DNA of 64,000 nt from Astrocystis sublimbata (taxonomy: Eukaryota; Ascomycota; Sordariomycetes; Xylariales; Xylariaceae). The DNA is taken from assembly GCA_022453515.1 (NCBI GenBank), contig JAJNNY010000021.1, forward strand, positions 434,001-498,000, in the 5' to 3' direction. The notes beneath the pieces were generated by a model that saw only the letters and a program-made list of their open reading frames with translations, ran no database searches and had not been told where the DNA came from. Below, piece after piece: positions 35,353 through 47,540 of the stretch; position 1 is the stretch's first letter; every line of letters starts with the position of its first letter. A program made the position numbers and the translations under genes.

Positions 35353-38230
35353 ATGGGTGCCAGTGATTCTAAGCTTGTGTTCAAGAAGGGCATCTTTCGC
35401 CTGTCCGAGGAGCGACACATACCAGCTGATGATCCCTACTGGGCTTCCGTCAGTGTCCCAATACCGATACACATACCAATACCAATACTGATACTGCGTA
35501 TGCATACCTAGTTTTGGGAGTTACCAGAGTCTTCCGAAGATGTCTTCAGCCTCTTCTCGCCTTCCGATATCCGCCGTACACGCGATAGAGCGATAGAAAA
35601 CCTCGAGACCCTGGTATTGGCCGTCTCCTCGCGCCTGTTCATTCTGCGCCACCACCCGTCCTTCCCCGATCCCGAGATCGCACCCGAACGAGATGCCTTG
35701 AACTGCATTCGCGTTCTGACCCGCATCCTGCCATACCTGTACGAAGTCGATAGCTTGCAGTCTTGGGAGGACAAGTTCTTCTGGGGCACCAGGCGGAAAC
35801 GGACGAGGCGGGCCGCCATCGCAAACGAAGTGCTGTTCGACGAGTCGCAGGAGGACAAGCCCGACGTCAAGACCCCCGTCGACGAGTTCGAAGATGCGAA
35901 ACCCCTCGCCGAGGAGCTCATAGATACCCTGGTCGACCTGCTCTTCTTCTCCGACCTGACCGTCCCCCGCCAACCTCATGGCAAACCCAAGGTGACGTAT
36001 GCCATCTGGCAGAGCGGTGTCGGCTGCAACACGGTTGTGCCGACCACCAAGGAGTATGAGAGCAACCGATGCGAGATCCTGCGCCTGCTCTTGACCCTGG
36101 CGAGCCAGAGCATGTATATGTCGCCAAACCTGCTTCCGACCAAGGGCACCAAGGCCCTGACGTACATATGTACCTGTCCTGATAAGCAAGTTGTGCTGTC
36201 AGTGCTGTGCTCGTTGCTGAACACGGTAAGTCGACACGGTCTGGACTACATTGGAGACAGCTTCCCTAACGTTTGCAGACGCTCAAATACAATCCCGCCA
36301 GTTGGCGTGTCCCCATCAACACGCTCGTCTTCAAAGACCCCAAAGAAGTTCTGGTCACGTACACTCTCCATATGCTCTTGGTAATCATACTCTACCCGAT
36401 ACCAGAAGCGACTACTGGCTCTACACCTAAGAACTATTACCGCCACTTCCTAGGCCGACTACATCGCCCTCAAGACTTTCAGTTCATCTTAGACGGCATG
36501 ACACGCATACTCAACCAGCCTATACAAGCCAATTCGTCGTATCTGCCTGGCACCCAAGCTACCACAAGGCTATCTCCCGAAATTATCATGCTGTTCTGGG
36601 AGGTCACTCAGTGCAATAAGCGCTTTAGATCATACATGATCGACACACATCGCGCGCATGATTTTGTCATCCTCATCCTCTTCTACGCTACCGAGTACAA
36701 GCTAGATGCCTCGAAGCAGGGCGTGGTCAGAATGTGTGCTTTCCTGTTACAAACACTGAGCGTCGAGAAGAATTTCGGTGTCAACCTGAACAAGCATTTC
36801 GGCGCCCCAGACACGCTCCCACCAGTTATAAGAATCCCTAATTTCGCTGGAACCTACGGGGATTTTGTAATACAGGTAAGCACTTCAGGTCATCATCGGT
36901 ATCGGTAGAATCTGATCGTGATCCTCAGTCTATTTACAACCTCATTACCACAAGCCAGGGCAAAGTGGCCGCCATCTACCCAGCGCTATTGGCTGTCGTC
37001 AACAATGTTGCCGCGTATCTGGAAAACATCAGCAGTACAACAAGCTCGAAACTCATACAGCTGTTCAATTCAATGTCCTCTCCTTCTTTTCTCCTAGCGA
37101 ATGATAGCAATCATAATCTGCTTAGCTCCTTGTTGGAGTCCATGAACGCCATCATTGAACATCAATATGAGAGTAAGTGACTTCAACAATACCCATATCA
37201 TATGCTAACCACTCCAGAAAACCCAACGTTTGTCTTTCTTGTCCTAAAGAACAGGAAACGGTTCGAGGCCCTGCGAAGCTTCACACTTGAGAGTGGCCAG
37301 GAAGAACTCGAGCGAAGAAACCGGCAAAGAAAAGAAAGTGGACAGCCAATCGACCCGTTCGACGCGGGGTCTAGACGGGATTCTGTCGATAGTGTACGCA
37401 GCTCCGCCACGACCGCGCAGAGGGCGCCGTCATTAAGCAACGTACCCGAGGAGGACACCGCATTCGCGATCGGCGACGACGAGGACGATAGCGACGGAGA
37501 AGAGCGTCCGACTCCTGCTCAATCGAGCTCCAGCGAGAATCCTTCCCGCGCTTCATCCGTTGCGGATATAGGAGACGCCGTGCCTGCCCAGATGAGGGGG
37601 ATGTCCGAGAAGGCGCGGGGCAAGATGCCCGCCGGCGTCCCATCGTTCTCGAGACAGAACAGCACCACAAGCTTAGCAAGCTACTCCGCGGCTGCTGGTG
37701 GATCATCCTCCGGCATATTCGAGCCCTCGGCCGACTGGATCGAGAGCTGGCTCCCGCAGCTCCCGCTCCACACGATCCTGGCCGTCATACAACAGCTGAC
37801 AGTCCTGATCGACCGAAACGGTCTGGGCGCCGACGTCCCCTCCTCCGCTACTCTCAAAGCTATCCAGAAAGTCGACCTTGTTGGGATCGAGCCGACTTCC
37901 GTCCGCGTGCAGTCCTTTGAGTGGTCCCCTCTCGCATTAGGATGGTACGAGTCCCTGATATGGAGCTTCGTCTTCGCCAGCGAGATGCAGGTTGCGAAAG
38001 GCACGGTAGGGTTGTGGAACGGCACAGGGATCAAGCTGTTCAAGGTCCAGGAGACAGCGGCTGCAGGCCCGACCCTAACGTCGCCCCGTGGCGCGGTGGA
38101 TGCGGTCGGGAACAATATCGTCTCGAGGATCGGGTCGATTCATCTAAGGGGCCAAGCACAGACACAGGCACAGGGGGGAAGCAGTCCATCCTCGCCGAGT
38201 CTGGGGCCGCAGAGGGCACCTCAAATCTAG
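35353..38230 (+). CDS. HID1-domain protein (Golgi/trans-Golgi trafficking)
   Basis: HID1 family (high-temperature-induced dauer formation 1; fungal Ecm30-like), a peripheral Golgi/TGN protein needed for cargo sorting. Exons: 35353..35448, 35512..36225, 36279..36875, 36929..37172 and 37218..38230, giving 887 residues with introns of 45-63 nt. The first donor is the unusual GTCAGT, chosen because it alone rebuilds DDPYWASFWELPES in frame. The N-terminus MGASDSKLVFKKG carries Gly2 and Ser6, a classic N-myristoylation signal also present in animal HID1. The helical repeat core runs through FWGTRRKR, LLLTLASQSMY, LKYNPASWRVPIN, LLVIILYPIP and FLLQTLSVEKNFGVNLN. Residues about 580-720 are a Ser-rich, acidic disordered insert. 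The conserved end resumes with WIESWLPQLPLHTIL and SFEWSPLALGWYESLIW. Confidence 0.93.
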
Positions 38231-39299
38231 GAGCAGAGGGCGCCTCGGCAAAGGTTACCTCGGATTTAGGGATAGAGGGAGGGGTGCGGGTGAAAGGATG
38301 GGTGTTGCATAGAAAGACGAAGAGATAGATGGTGGAGAAATGGATTTTGCAGCTACTACCTACAAGCAAAACATGAGGAATGAATGAATGGGGGCGCTCT
38401 CAGTAAAACGACTTTGTCCTGCGCGGAGTTGAAGTGTTGCTTAATGAATGGAGTTCAGGTTCGCTCAAGGTTCCGTTTAGTATTTAGGTATTGCGTGCAT
38501 TGTTCTAAGCAGGTAGGTAGGTATATAGTGTAGTCGGAGCTAGACTTGTGTGGTGGTGGAATCCATTGTGTTCGATCATATGGACATCATCATCCATGAT
38601 CTTGTTTCTCTTCACTGCACTAATTGCTCAAAGCCGACGGGTACCTTGGGCAGCTACTACCTAGTAGGTAGTAGGCTCGAGAGCGAATGTCGGAACGGGC
38701 ATGACCCCAGAATACCTACCTACGCAACACGCATGCATAAACCCAGAAGGGAGTGCATGTGGGCAGCAAACTCTAAATGCTCCATTCGTAATAGTATGAG
38801 CGGGGTTCACGACGAGCATGGGATCGAAGATAGGAAATGGTCATGATTATTTAATTTTGATTTCGTTGTCTTGTCTTCTACTGGGTAGATCTTGTCTCAT
38901 CATGAGTCCGACCGAGGTTGCTTGAGAATGTCTTATACAATGGCCCATCACCCCCCCTTCCCATTCCCATTCCATCCATTTGTCCCTCAGCCACGCGTTT
39001 CCTATATGCATGCGTTGCGTATTCCCCTGGCTCTGACAACTCATGCTATGCTGTGCTATGCAGTACTGTTCCCTACTTTGATCCCTTCGCAAGTAGGTTG
39101 GTAGGTAGTAGGATATCTTAGCTCATGCCATGCGCCTTGTGCTTCATGCCTATATCAATCAACCAACAAAAAACGCCCGAAAATGCCAGAAACAACCGAT
39201 AAGTAACAACTTCCATCCATCAGGGTATTCAGGTTCGTCGTTCTCTCATTCTTCCTTCTCTTTATTTCGTGCAGAGGCACACACACACACACACACACG
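38231..39299. other. Convergent 3' spacer, HID1 / Zrg17-like
   Basis: A 1.1-kb spacer between two convergent genes. It contains GAATGAATG and AGGTAGGTAGGTA motifs (near 38390 and 38511) and an AC run at 39279-39298. No gene recognised. Confidence 0.55.
39279..39298. repeat. (AC)10 microsatellite
   Basis: About ten AC units lying immediately 3' of the stop codon of the Zrg17-like gene, so it would be transcribed in its 3' UTR as a GT run. Confidence 0.85.
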
Positions 39300-40910
39300 T
39301 CAAGCAGAACCCATCTGCAAACTAACCTCCCACTTCAGGCTTCCGCCGCGCCCATAGCCTTCGCCGAGGCGGTTCTGGATGAGGTTGGACACGCGCAGGC
39401 GCAGGCGGCTCAGGGTGGCGTCGTCGCAGCCGCGGGCGACGCTGAGCTTGAGGTTGGCCATGCACAGGCCGTAGTGGACCTGCCAGAACTGGGCCTCCTC
39501 GACGCGCTCGATGCTCGGCTCCGTCTCGATCTCGCGCAGGACCTCGGAGACGCCGAATTCCTTGTAGGAGCCCCGGGTCGTTGACGTCGTCGACGATTTT
39601 CCGGCCATCGCCGAGACGGAGGAGGAAGAAGAAGAAGAGGAATAAGAAGAACGGTGGCCCCCGTAGCTCATGAGAAGCATGAGGCCCTGGGCGATGGCAA
39701 GCCGCACGCCGAGCCCGAACATGGACAGCGCGATGAGCCCGCACACGACGCTGTCGAGCATGATGTGCAGGTGGATGGAGAACAGCGGCAGCGTGACGAG
39801 TAGGGCCGAGACGGAGAGGGTGAGGAAGTGGAAGGGATTGGAAAGGATGCTCGGCAGGCTGGCAAGGTAGCTGACGCGCATGGCACAGCTGATCCTCGCG
39901 TGGTTGCGCAGGCCAAAGGCGCTGATCAGCGTGGCGACGATGGCTGCGGCGCTGACGAGGTCGATGCTCCCCATGGCGACCCGCGGCTCGTCGTGCTCGT
40001 GGGCATGGCCGCCGTGCGAGTCCCCGCCGCCGTGACCCTCGAGGACGTGCTTCACGTTATGGCTGACGAGGTCGAAGCCGCCGAAGATGAGGAATATACT
40101 CATGGCGAAGCCGGCGAGGACCTCGGCGCGCTCGAGGCCAAAGGGGTAGCGGATGCTGCTGCGCTTCCAGACCTCGAAGTTGCTGAGGACTTCGACGCCG
40201 ACGCATATGAGGGCGGAGCCGACGTCGAAGAAGACGAGGTGCGAGAGGGCCGTCATGGTGAGGGAGCCATGGGCGGAGAGGAACAGCCAGACGGCGACGG
40301 CGGCGTGGCAGATGCACCAGTACAGGCGTTTGCGCTGGTCCTTGGACATGGACTTCCAGGTCTCCTTGAGGGTGGGCACGGGGAGATCGCGCGGCAGAGC
40401 GAGGGGCGGGCGAGGCGGTGGCTCTTGGAAGATCTGGTGCTGGGCGCTGATGCTCGAGTGCTTGTACTTGTGGCCGCGCCGTTGGCCGACGTTGGGCTTG
40501 ACGGGAGAGGTGGAGATGATCTGGGTCTGGAAGTTGAAGGGATTGGGCGCATTCGACGCGGGCATGTCAATTGGGGCGGCGTTCTCGTTGGAGAAGCCGT
40601 CGTCGTTGGTGGAGGCCATGATGGGAGCGAGGAGGTCGCTGCGGGCTGATGAGAAGGTCGGCGCGACGGGCGAGAGACGGTTCGAGTCGTAAAAGGGGTA
40701 AGGGTCGTGGTCGTGGTCGTGATGGTGAGTGTAGTTGTAGTCGTAGCCAGCCACAGGGACGGTCAAGGCCGAGTGGGAATGGTTCTGGCGGTAGACTACG
40801 CGACTCGAGATGTCGTGGCGGTGGTAGTCGTCGGCATCGTCCGGGGTCTCGATGGTGGGAAGAGTAGCGAGGGGCCCGAAGGTTGGAATCGCGCCTCTTG
40901 CGGGAGCCAT
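39300..40910 (-). CDS. Cation diffusion facilitator, Zrg17-like zinc transport subunit
   Basis: Single-exon CDF family protein of 536 residues, probably in the ER or Golgi membrane, where Zrg17 pairs with Msc2/Cis4 to import zinc. Residues 1-190 are a long disordered tail with HHHDHDHD at about 62-70. Six membrane helices follow from about residue 195 to 415. RYPFGLERAEVLAGFAMSIF (about 254-273) is the CDF FG(x)xRxE signature. A His-rich loop, GHGGGDSHGGHAHEHDE, lies at about 292-308. A Ser-rich linker (420-435) leads to the cytosolic C-terminal domain (about 450-536, EVLREIETEPSIERVEEAQFW). The usual metal-site Asp residues are missing: helix 2 reads SHLVFFD, and helix 5 reads FHFLTLSVSALL without the Asp of HxxxD. 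That loss is typical of the non-transporting Zrg17 partner, so I prefer this to Msc2. Confidence 0.8.
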   Translation of the reverse strand: MAPARGAIPTFGPLATLPTIETPDDADDYHRHDISSRVVYRQNHSHSALTVPVAGYDYNYTHHHDHDHDPYPFYDSNRLSPVAPTFSSARSDLLAPIMASTNDDGFSNENAAPIDMPASNAPNPFNFQTQIISTSPVKPNVGQRRGHKYKHSSISAQHQIFQEPPPRPPLALPRDLPVPTLKETWKSMSKDQRKRLYWCICHAAVAVWLFLSAHGSLTMTALSHLVFFDVGSALICVGVEVLSNFEVWKRSSIRYPFGLERAEVLAGFAMSIFLIFGGFDLVSHNVKHVLEGHGGGDSHGGHAHEHDEPRVAMGSIDLVSAAAIVATLISAFGLRNHARISCAMRVSYLASLPSILSNPFHFLTLSVSALLVTLPLFSIHLHIMLDSVVCGLIALSMFGLGVRLAIAQGLMLLMSYGGHRSSYSSSSSSSSVSAMAGKSSTTSTTRGSYKEFGVSEVLREIETEPSIERVEEAQFWQVHYGLCMANLKLSVARGCDDATLSRLRLRVSNLIQNRLGEGYGRGGSLKWEVSLQMGSA

Positions 40911-42205
40911 GGCGAACTCTCCTTATTAAAAAGGAAGTAACCCTTACAGAGTACTGGAGACTGGCACACTAAGCGGACCGTCCTTGGCAGCGATAACTAC
41001 GGTAACCTCGCCCCGGATTAGTATGCACTAAGGTAATAATAACAAGGGGAGGGGCTATGTACCTGGTAAATACAACTCCAAAAAAACACCGTCAGCAATT
41101 TTCAAAAAAGTCAAGTCAAGACGAGGAGACGAGTTGTCGCGGTTACAGATGGAGACGGTAGAAGTAGGTGCAGACGTTGACGCAAGTGCGGATGCGGATG
41201 CAGATGCAGATGCAGATGCAATCGTGGACGGAACGTGGACGTGGACAGCGGTCGACCTCATGACGTTTTCAACAGCAGAAGCAAAGGGCCCTGTGAGACA
41301 GATTGAGCCATGTCTCGGAACAATAAGTTGATTGATTCTAGCTGGACTAGACTGAGCTGGGCTGGTTGATGGCCCGCAGCGGCGGCGTTGCTTGGAAGAT
41401 GAGATGGGCTAGATGTAGGTAGTTCTCGTTCTCACCGTAGGTACGAGTAGGTAACACATCCAATTCAACTATATCTGAGTTCTACTCTGGTTGCTGTGCT
41501 AGGTAGGAGGCAATCTACTTAACAATAGACCTACCTCGACATCATGACACCAAAACCAGGTACCTATGTGGGTGCCTCCCTACCAAGGTATCTCCACGCT
41601 CTCTAAGTACATACGAAGCTCGAGAGGCCTACCCGACTTGCAGATGCTTGAATCGCGCACATGAGCAGGAACTGGGAATAAATTAGAGTTTGATCCGTCG
41701 GTTGAGCTGCCATGCAGATAAAGCCAGGAAGGGTCCAATCATCGACTTTCGATGTTGTGGTACCTGAAGGTTCCTGCAACGGACTGGGATGAACGGTGAT
41801 AACGGAAAGATGGCTGCAGGGAAGCCCCCCGTTCGGGAGTTACATAAGTACCTAGCCAAGGGCCCAAGCAGGGGGCCGAGGGGGTCAATCTAGCTCTGCC
41901 GGTAACGCTAAAGCTGGTCTAGTTGTTGCGGTCACGTCACAGACAATACGTAAGCTCGGTACTTATGTACTTAGTGACCTTGATTAATCACCATTTACAT
42001 CAATCAATACCAGCAAAACCATTCTTGCACATGGACATATCATCTTCCTCTCTCGAGCGCGCACGGTCGACACTCTCGTCCACACATGCGCATGCAAGCC
42101 AAATCCAATCACCGACTGCCACATTGACATGATGAGAATCGCCGCAGCTCCTCCGTCCGATCTCGACCCCGATCCACGACGTCTTCCGTAGCCTCTTCCT
42201 TGACC
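40911..42205. promoter_or_regulatory. Divergent promoter region, Zrg17-like / two-helix membrane protein
   Basis: A 1.3-kb spacer between divergent starts. It contains a GATGCA hexamer run at about 41187-41220, a TACGAGTA octamer at 41442 and AGGTAGGT motifs. The plus-strand frame over the hexamer run (41134-41331) codes only an Asp-Ala repeat and was not called. Confidence 0.5.
41187..41220. repeat. GATGC(A/G) hexamer tandem repeat
   Basis: About five and a half units of GATGCG/GATGCA in the shared upstream region, about 280 bp upstream of the Zrg17-like start codon. Confidence 0.8.
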
Positions 42206-43396
42206 ATGGAAAACCTCCCTCCCCTCCAGAATGCCACCGCCCACGGGCCGACCGAAGCCATGACCACCGCCCACAAGAAGGGCACCACTGGCGGCAGCAT
42301 ACTCTCCAGGCTGTCTTTCCTGCGCAACAATGAATCACGATCGAGCATCGAAGAGCCACGAGCCCAGCAGCCCGAGCCCGCCTCCGCTGCTGCTACTATC
42401 AACTACAATGGCCACTCCGAGACCATCTCAGTTGTTCCCGTCGCCGACAGGCCGACACGCGCCCTGGCAGCCGCCATGTCTCAACAGAAGACACGGAGGC
42501 GGAGAGGTTCCTTACGGAAGATGGCCCTGCTCGGCCGCGGCGCTGCGCGTGAGAAGCGCGACCTGAAGGAGTTGAAGCCTCCACCGCCACAGCCCCAACA
42601 GCAACAGCTGCCACGGTCTCTCGCCATAGATACCTCGCAGATTCTCCTTCAGCAGACCACTGTACCTCCGCCGATACAGCAGCAGCAGCAGCAGCCGCCG
42701 TATTCGAGCGCATCCGGCGCTCTGGCCGACAGCCCCATAATCGGCCTGGGCCTGTCGAATGCTGAGCCGCGCCTGTCCGTCGAAGACTTCGCGAAGCCCC
42801 TCGATCCCACCTCGACCGCCGGTCACGACACCCAAGTGACGAGTCCCACCATCTCCTACACATCAACAGACGAGGACGAAGGGCTTTCCATGGCCAAACA
42901 AATGCCCGTATCGTCTCAACCCGGCGGGGCCCCTTTCACCTCGGGTTCCGAATCCTACTACCGCAATACCTCTCCTCACGGTAGCGCGCTGCGCCCGACC
43001 ATGTCGCTACAGCGCCGCCGGTCGTCCAGCAAGCAGCAGTACGCCAAGTCGCCGCTCTCGCTCCAGGGCTTGGCCGGCGGAAGCCCAGCCCTGGCGAACA
43101 TCGACAGCGGCCACCACGACTACAGCGAGACGGAGTGGTGGGGGTGGGTGGTTCTCATCGTCACCTGGTCCGTCTTTGTCATCGGCATGGGCTCGTGCCT
43201 GAATGCCTGGAGCTGGGCCTGGGACGTCGGGTCGACGCCATATGCGCCGCCCGAGCTGGAAGACGACCCCACGCTCCCCATTGTGGGCTATTACCCGGCC
43301 TTGATGATACTGACGTGCATCATGGCCTGGGTTTGGGTCATTGTGGCCTGGGTGGGAATGAAATATTTTAGACATGCCAAGATTACGGGGGATTAG
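42206..43396 (+). CDS. Unknown membrane protein with C-terminal two-helix hairpin
   Basis: 396 residues from ATG MENLPPLQ; the frame opens earlier only at a TTG. Residues 1-300 are disordered, with basic patches (KTRRRRGSLRKMALLGRG near 96-113; LQRRRSSSK), Pro/Gln runs (PPPPQPQQQQ, QQQQQQPP) and many Ser. The conserved-looking part is the end. Acidic YSETEWWGW is followed by helix 1 (about 311-335, VVLIVTWSVFVIGMGSCL), a loop DVGSTPYAPPELEDDPTLP, then GYYPAL and helix 2 (about 361-385), ending KYFRHAK. The layout (two helices joined by a loop, with a YYP motif before helix 2) recalls the PIG-P/Gpi19 subunit of GPI-GlcNAc transferase, but the match is weak and I do not assign it. The basic RRxS sites suggest phosphorylation. 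Confidence 0.75.
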   Translation: MENLPPLQNATAHGPTEAMTTAHKKGTTGGSILSRLSFLRNNESRSSIEEPRAQQPEPASAAATINYNGHSETISVVPVADRPTRALAAAMSQQKTRRRRGSLRKMALLGRGAAREKRDLKELKPPPPQPQQQQLPRSLAIDTSQILLQQTTVPPPIQQQQQQPPYSSASGALADSPIIGLGLSNAEPRLSVEDFAKPLDPTSTAGHDTQVTSPTISYTSTDEDEGLSMAKQMPVSSQPGGAPFTSGSESYYRNTSPHGSALRPTMSLQRRRSSSKQQYAKSPLSLQGLAGGSPALANIDSGHHDYSETEWWGWVVLIVTWSVFVIGMGSCLNAWSWAWDVGSTPYAPPELEDDPTLPIVGYYPALMILTCIMAWVWVIVAWVGMKYFRHAKITGD

Positions 43397-46300
43397 GTAG
43401 ATGGGGTTTAATAAGACTTGATGAAGAGAGAGACATTGATTGATTATTGTGGTTTTATGCGTGCCGTTCTAGCTCATATCGATACCCAGCGTACAACTCT
43501 CAAGACTTGTAATTCTCATTTGAGAGTCTTCGTAGGGAAACTGTTAATCGTTAATCCATCTGCATCTATAATACTGAGTGTATTTTAAAACTAAATGGCA
43601 ATGTTCTCGGTCCGCTTATCCTTCCCACCCTTCCCCCTTTTTCTGCGTCCCTCTACAGGAAGTGCTTAATCATACCTGGTCTTATATCAGTCAAGGCACA
43701 GATGCTTACCTGTTTAGTGTTGATAGTTGCTATCTTTGAGGCGAAATACCCATGGCTCTGGAGCTAGGTAACATGTTGAAATGTGACACTTTTTCTCTGG
43801 AACAAGTGATTTTTTCAATGACGCGCTAGGGGCTCGATAGTTGAACACGTAGTAGTCTGTCAGGTTGAGTAAGTGTAATAAGGTGTCAGTTGTCAATAGC
43901 TGCGAGGCTTCTGCTACCTTAGTGTCGGACACTTAGCTCCAAGTTCTTCTGGATTCCTAGAAGTCGAGGCCACGTAGAATTAAGACTGAAAGCACGATGG
44001 GTTTCAACTTATACACACATTATTGGCAGATGCTTCAGGGGAGGCAATATGGTCTCCTCCTCCTTCATTCCGGTAGTGTATGCGGTCATATCTTGATGGG
44101 TTTGCCAGGCCTAGGCATCCATCTCTGTTTCCATGGAAGGTGAGACTATCTAGAATACCGGAGGCGGCGCCTCTCCATTCGTAGTTTATCCCGGCTGTAC
44201 CAGTCTGTGGGTGTATGTTTTGTTAGCGGTATTTTGGACAAGACAACCCGTCGTTGCCACTCCTTGTACCTCTTGGTCTTGGTCCATATTTGATAGAAAG
44301 TCCCAAGCTTTTTGCTCGATTTCACAAGTAACACAAGACTTCTTCGAGACTCCATTCCGAAATATCCGTCTTAAATCCATCAACCAACCCTACTGTATGT
44401 ATAGAAACTTTAGTAGTTTCGGAGTAGGGAACTCAGTAGCCATAGATCCAAACCAGTACGGTAATAAGTCTAATTTTGTTATACTGTCACTGCCCTACTC
44501 GGAGGCACTGAGAAGGGCGAGCTAACTAGCCGGGCACCTTGACTTCGTGGTTTAGAAATATGTTAGCCCAAATTACCTGTTCCAACTAGATACCTAGGTA
44601 GGTATGTGCCGATTTCATCCCTTACAGGCGAGTTATGAGCCATCATCGTGGAGATCCCGCTTCGTTCCGCAATAGTAGTTGTTAATGTGTGTAATTTGAG
44701 CAATAAGATGTTGTCGAATCCGAAGGGGCCAGTGATAACGACTGAGGAGACGGGCTGCGTGCTTTCACGTCACGGTGATTTATACTTATTTGAATTATAG
44801 GGTGAAGCGAATAGTATGGTGGAGTATTGGGAGAGAAATCTCTGGCATTGAGGATTACGCTAGTGACAGTAGTGGCTTTCAAGCGAAAAGCAAAAAGTAT
44901 AAAGTATGAAGCAGAAGATGGAAGATGAGTTGGCTGAGGAGATATACGAATGGTATCGAGGTTGTGCTCCGTTAGAGTCATGAAATATCGAGATTAAGAA
45001 AGTTGCTTTGCTTAGGAGTGGATGTAAATAGTCATCTTGCGGCTGGTGATCCTGTGTATCGATTGCCGATGGACCATTGTAAACAGCATCACTCAAAATT
45101 AGCAATTCTTATGTTCATCTCAGGTACTTTACTGCCCTGATTTCCTACTTTTTGCGCTCAACGCCCACGGGTTACGTACGATTGTAAGCCTCCTAGGAGT
45201 GGCGTTCTGCTTGAAATAAACACACTTTTATACCTAGGCAGGCATTGTAAACATATATTTTGATGAGACCTTTAGCTGTCGAAAATACTGGTAGCACATG
45301 CAATACCCATCCTGCCTCGACACCGCCTTAGTTGAGGATATATACCTTTTATTTCGCAACTATGTGCAGTATCAGGCACCACGATCGTCTCATGCCAAGG
45401 CTGCTTTCGCGAGCCGACTGATCTCATTTGTTTTTAGACGTGATCAGTAAAGTTTTGTCCCCCCCGGATGTAGTTGATTCTGTCGCGTGCGCGTTCAATT
45501 GCCAATTCTCCGACCATCATGTTATTCTGGCAATGAGACTCCACATCTTGCAGTTCCAAGACTCGAAATCATGAAGCAAACGTGGTTGAAACAAAACCCA
45601 TGACTTGGTACGAGAAATCGCCCCAGTAGCGTGGATGAGATCGCTGCATCGAGTATACCGAGAGGCGAGTATGTCGCACATATCATGAAGTAAGTCTACT
45701 ATATGTATGCTTACCTATATGGCCTTCGGTTCAACTCGGACCTGAACCTCGCAAACCGTCCTTACCCATTCCGCAGCAACGCCCTCCAGGTAGTTCACGT
45801 GAGCTGACTGGCTATGCGAGAACTACTACTATGTAACATACAGTACCTATGGCAAAAAGGCTCGCCAGCTCGTCAGCATAACGCGGGTTCTGATGCTGCG
45901 CGGAACCAGTTGCTACACCTTGCCCGCTTCGAGACCAACTACGTCTCATCCCAACTCAGATCCATCTCAGTAAGCAAGGACCGGACCGCGACGAGAGAGC
46001 CAACCGAGATTCGAAGAGTTTGGATACGCATGGGCCGTTCGCCGCGAACGGTGCTGCTGTTGGTATTTGCACACTACCTTACCTAAGTAAGATGCTAAGG
46101 TTACTCGGCTATCCGGCAGCCTGGCACACCTGGGTCTGCTCGTTACCTAGTTCAGATAGGCACCGTGGTGTAGATCGATCGTCTCACCTGGTGGGAAAAA
46201 TCACCATTGCCTGTTCCCGGTCAGAGGCCCATCATAATCACAACTAACGGTGTCCTAATAACATGCTCCAGAGTCCATATTCAAATTACCTAATATTTTG

Positions 46301-47284
46301 ATTTCCCCGTCCTGTCCTGCCCATTTCCCATCTCGCCATGGCTAGGTATGCTCGGCATGCGAATGCTTGCTGCCTTTTCAGAACCAGTTCTTTTTTTTGG
46401 TGCCGAGTCCGCACAGCTGAGAAATGAAAAAGCTCGACCGGGGGATCTCCCCTGTCGAGTCTGTGAAGGTGTCAAAGCGTTTTAGTATCCAATTCTTTAC
46501 CCTAGTCCTGCAGCTAGGTATTCTCGCACCCAGACGCCCAGAGACGATCCCACGATACAATTAAAACAAATGCCAACCCACGATAAAAGGCTATCTACCA
46601 GCTCCGATGCTACGCTGCGCACAGAAAAGAACTGCGCTTTGGTCTCTTCTGGTCTTCATGTGTGGTACTTCGGGAAGAGATCCGTTACGAGCGCCGCTCC
46701 CGCAGTGCCGGAAATAGCTTGCTTACCTAGGTACCCATCCTCGCCCATCCCCCCAAAACTAATGGCCCAATGATGTATGTGATGAATTGATTGTTGGTAG
46801 TGATAGCATTTAATTGCATCTTGGGAGCTTTTCCGAGCTTCTTACAGGAAAGCAGGGACTACCCACGCTAAAGCATTGCCCTGCGAGCCCTGTAACCAGA
46901 AGACAAGGATCGTCGCGTCTGTATGTAGATGCTATATGAAGACAAGTGAAGCGTTAGTATATGTATGCTTAAACGCCAGCTGTTTTTGCTTTTTGCGTAT
47001 GGGCGTTCATGCCTTTAACCAAGAGGCGGCAAGGGGCACCAATCAGCGCGTTACGCCATCTCCCCAAACAGAGATTCTTCATCTGGAGATATGTTGTGGC
47101 TTTCGACAGCACATTTCGTGGCTTTCGACAAGATGCCGATCTTGGTGTCGAAAAGGAATCGAATACTCATGCTACGTGGGAATGAGAATGGAGAATGTCT
47201 TGTACACTATGCGCTTGTTTCACTTCTTGAGGTGGCGATTTTCCAGCACCCGTTTGGCGGGTGAAGTTATCGAATGTGTCTCCA

Positions 47285-47311
47285 AGGTAGGTAGGTAGTA
47301 GTAGTAGTAGT
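47285..47311. repeat. AGGT / AGT mixed microsatellite
   Basis: AAGGTAGGTAGGTAGTAGTAGTAGTAG: three AGGT units passing into about five AGT units. Confidence 0.85.
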
Positions 47312-47540
47312 TATACGCGATGCCGTACGCGTGCCGTGCCGCATACGGGCGTAGTTACGTCTTCCTCCAGGCCTGCCCTCTGTTCTGCCAATGATAAGGT
47401 TTTGATTTCTCGGCCCAGCTGTCCGTACCAGAGAAGACGGGGGCGAACGCAGCGATCAAACCTCTCCAACAAAAACAGCCCAGGGCGTTCCGTCGGTGGC
47501 GTACAGGCTCGACAGGCGTTTTCGGTGTCCTCGGCATCAT

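Noticed and set aside
39828..40649. 273-codon open frame antisense to the Zrg17-like gene
   Set aside because: Low-complexity mirror of the real CDF coding strand, with no domain.
41134..41331. Asp-Ala repeat frame upstream of the Zrg17-like gene
   Set aside because: Produced by the GATGCA microsatellite; no other coding evidence.
46876..47298. 140-codon plus-strand frame
   Set aside because: Cys-rich random-looking sequence with no motif spacing of a secreted protein and no signal peptide.
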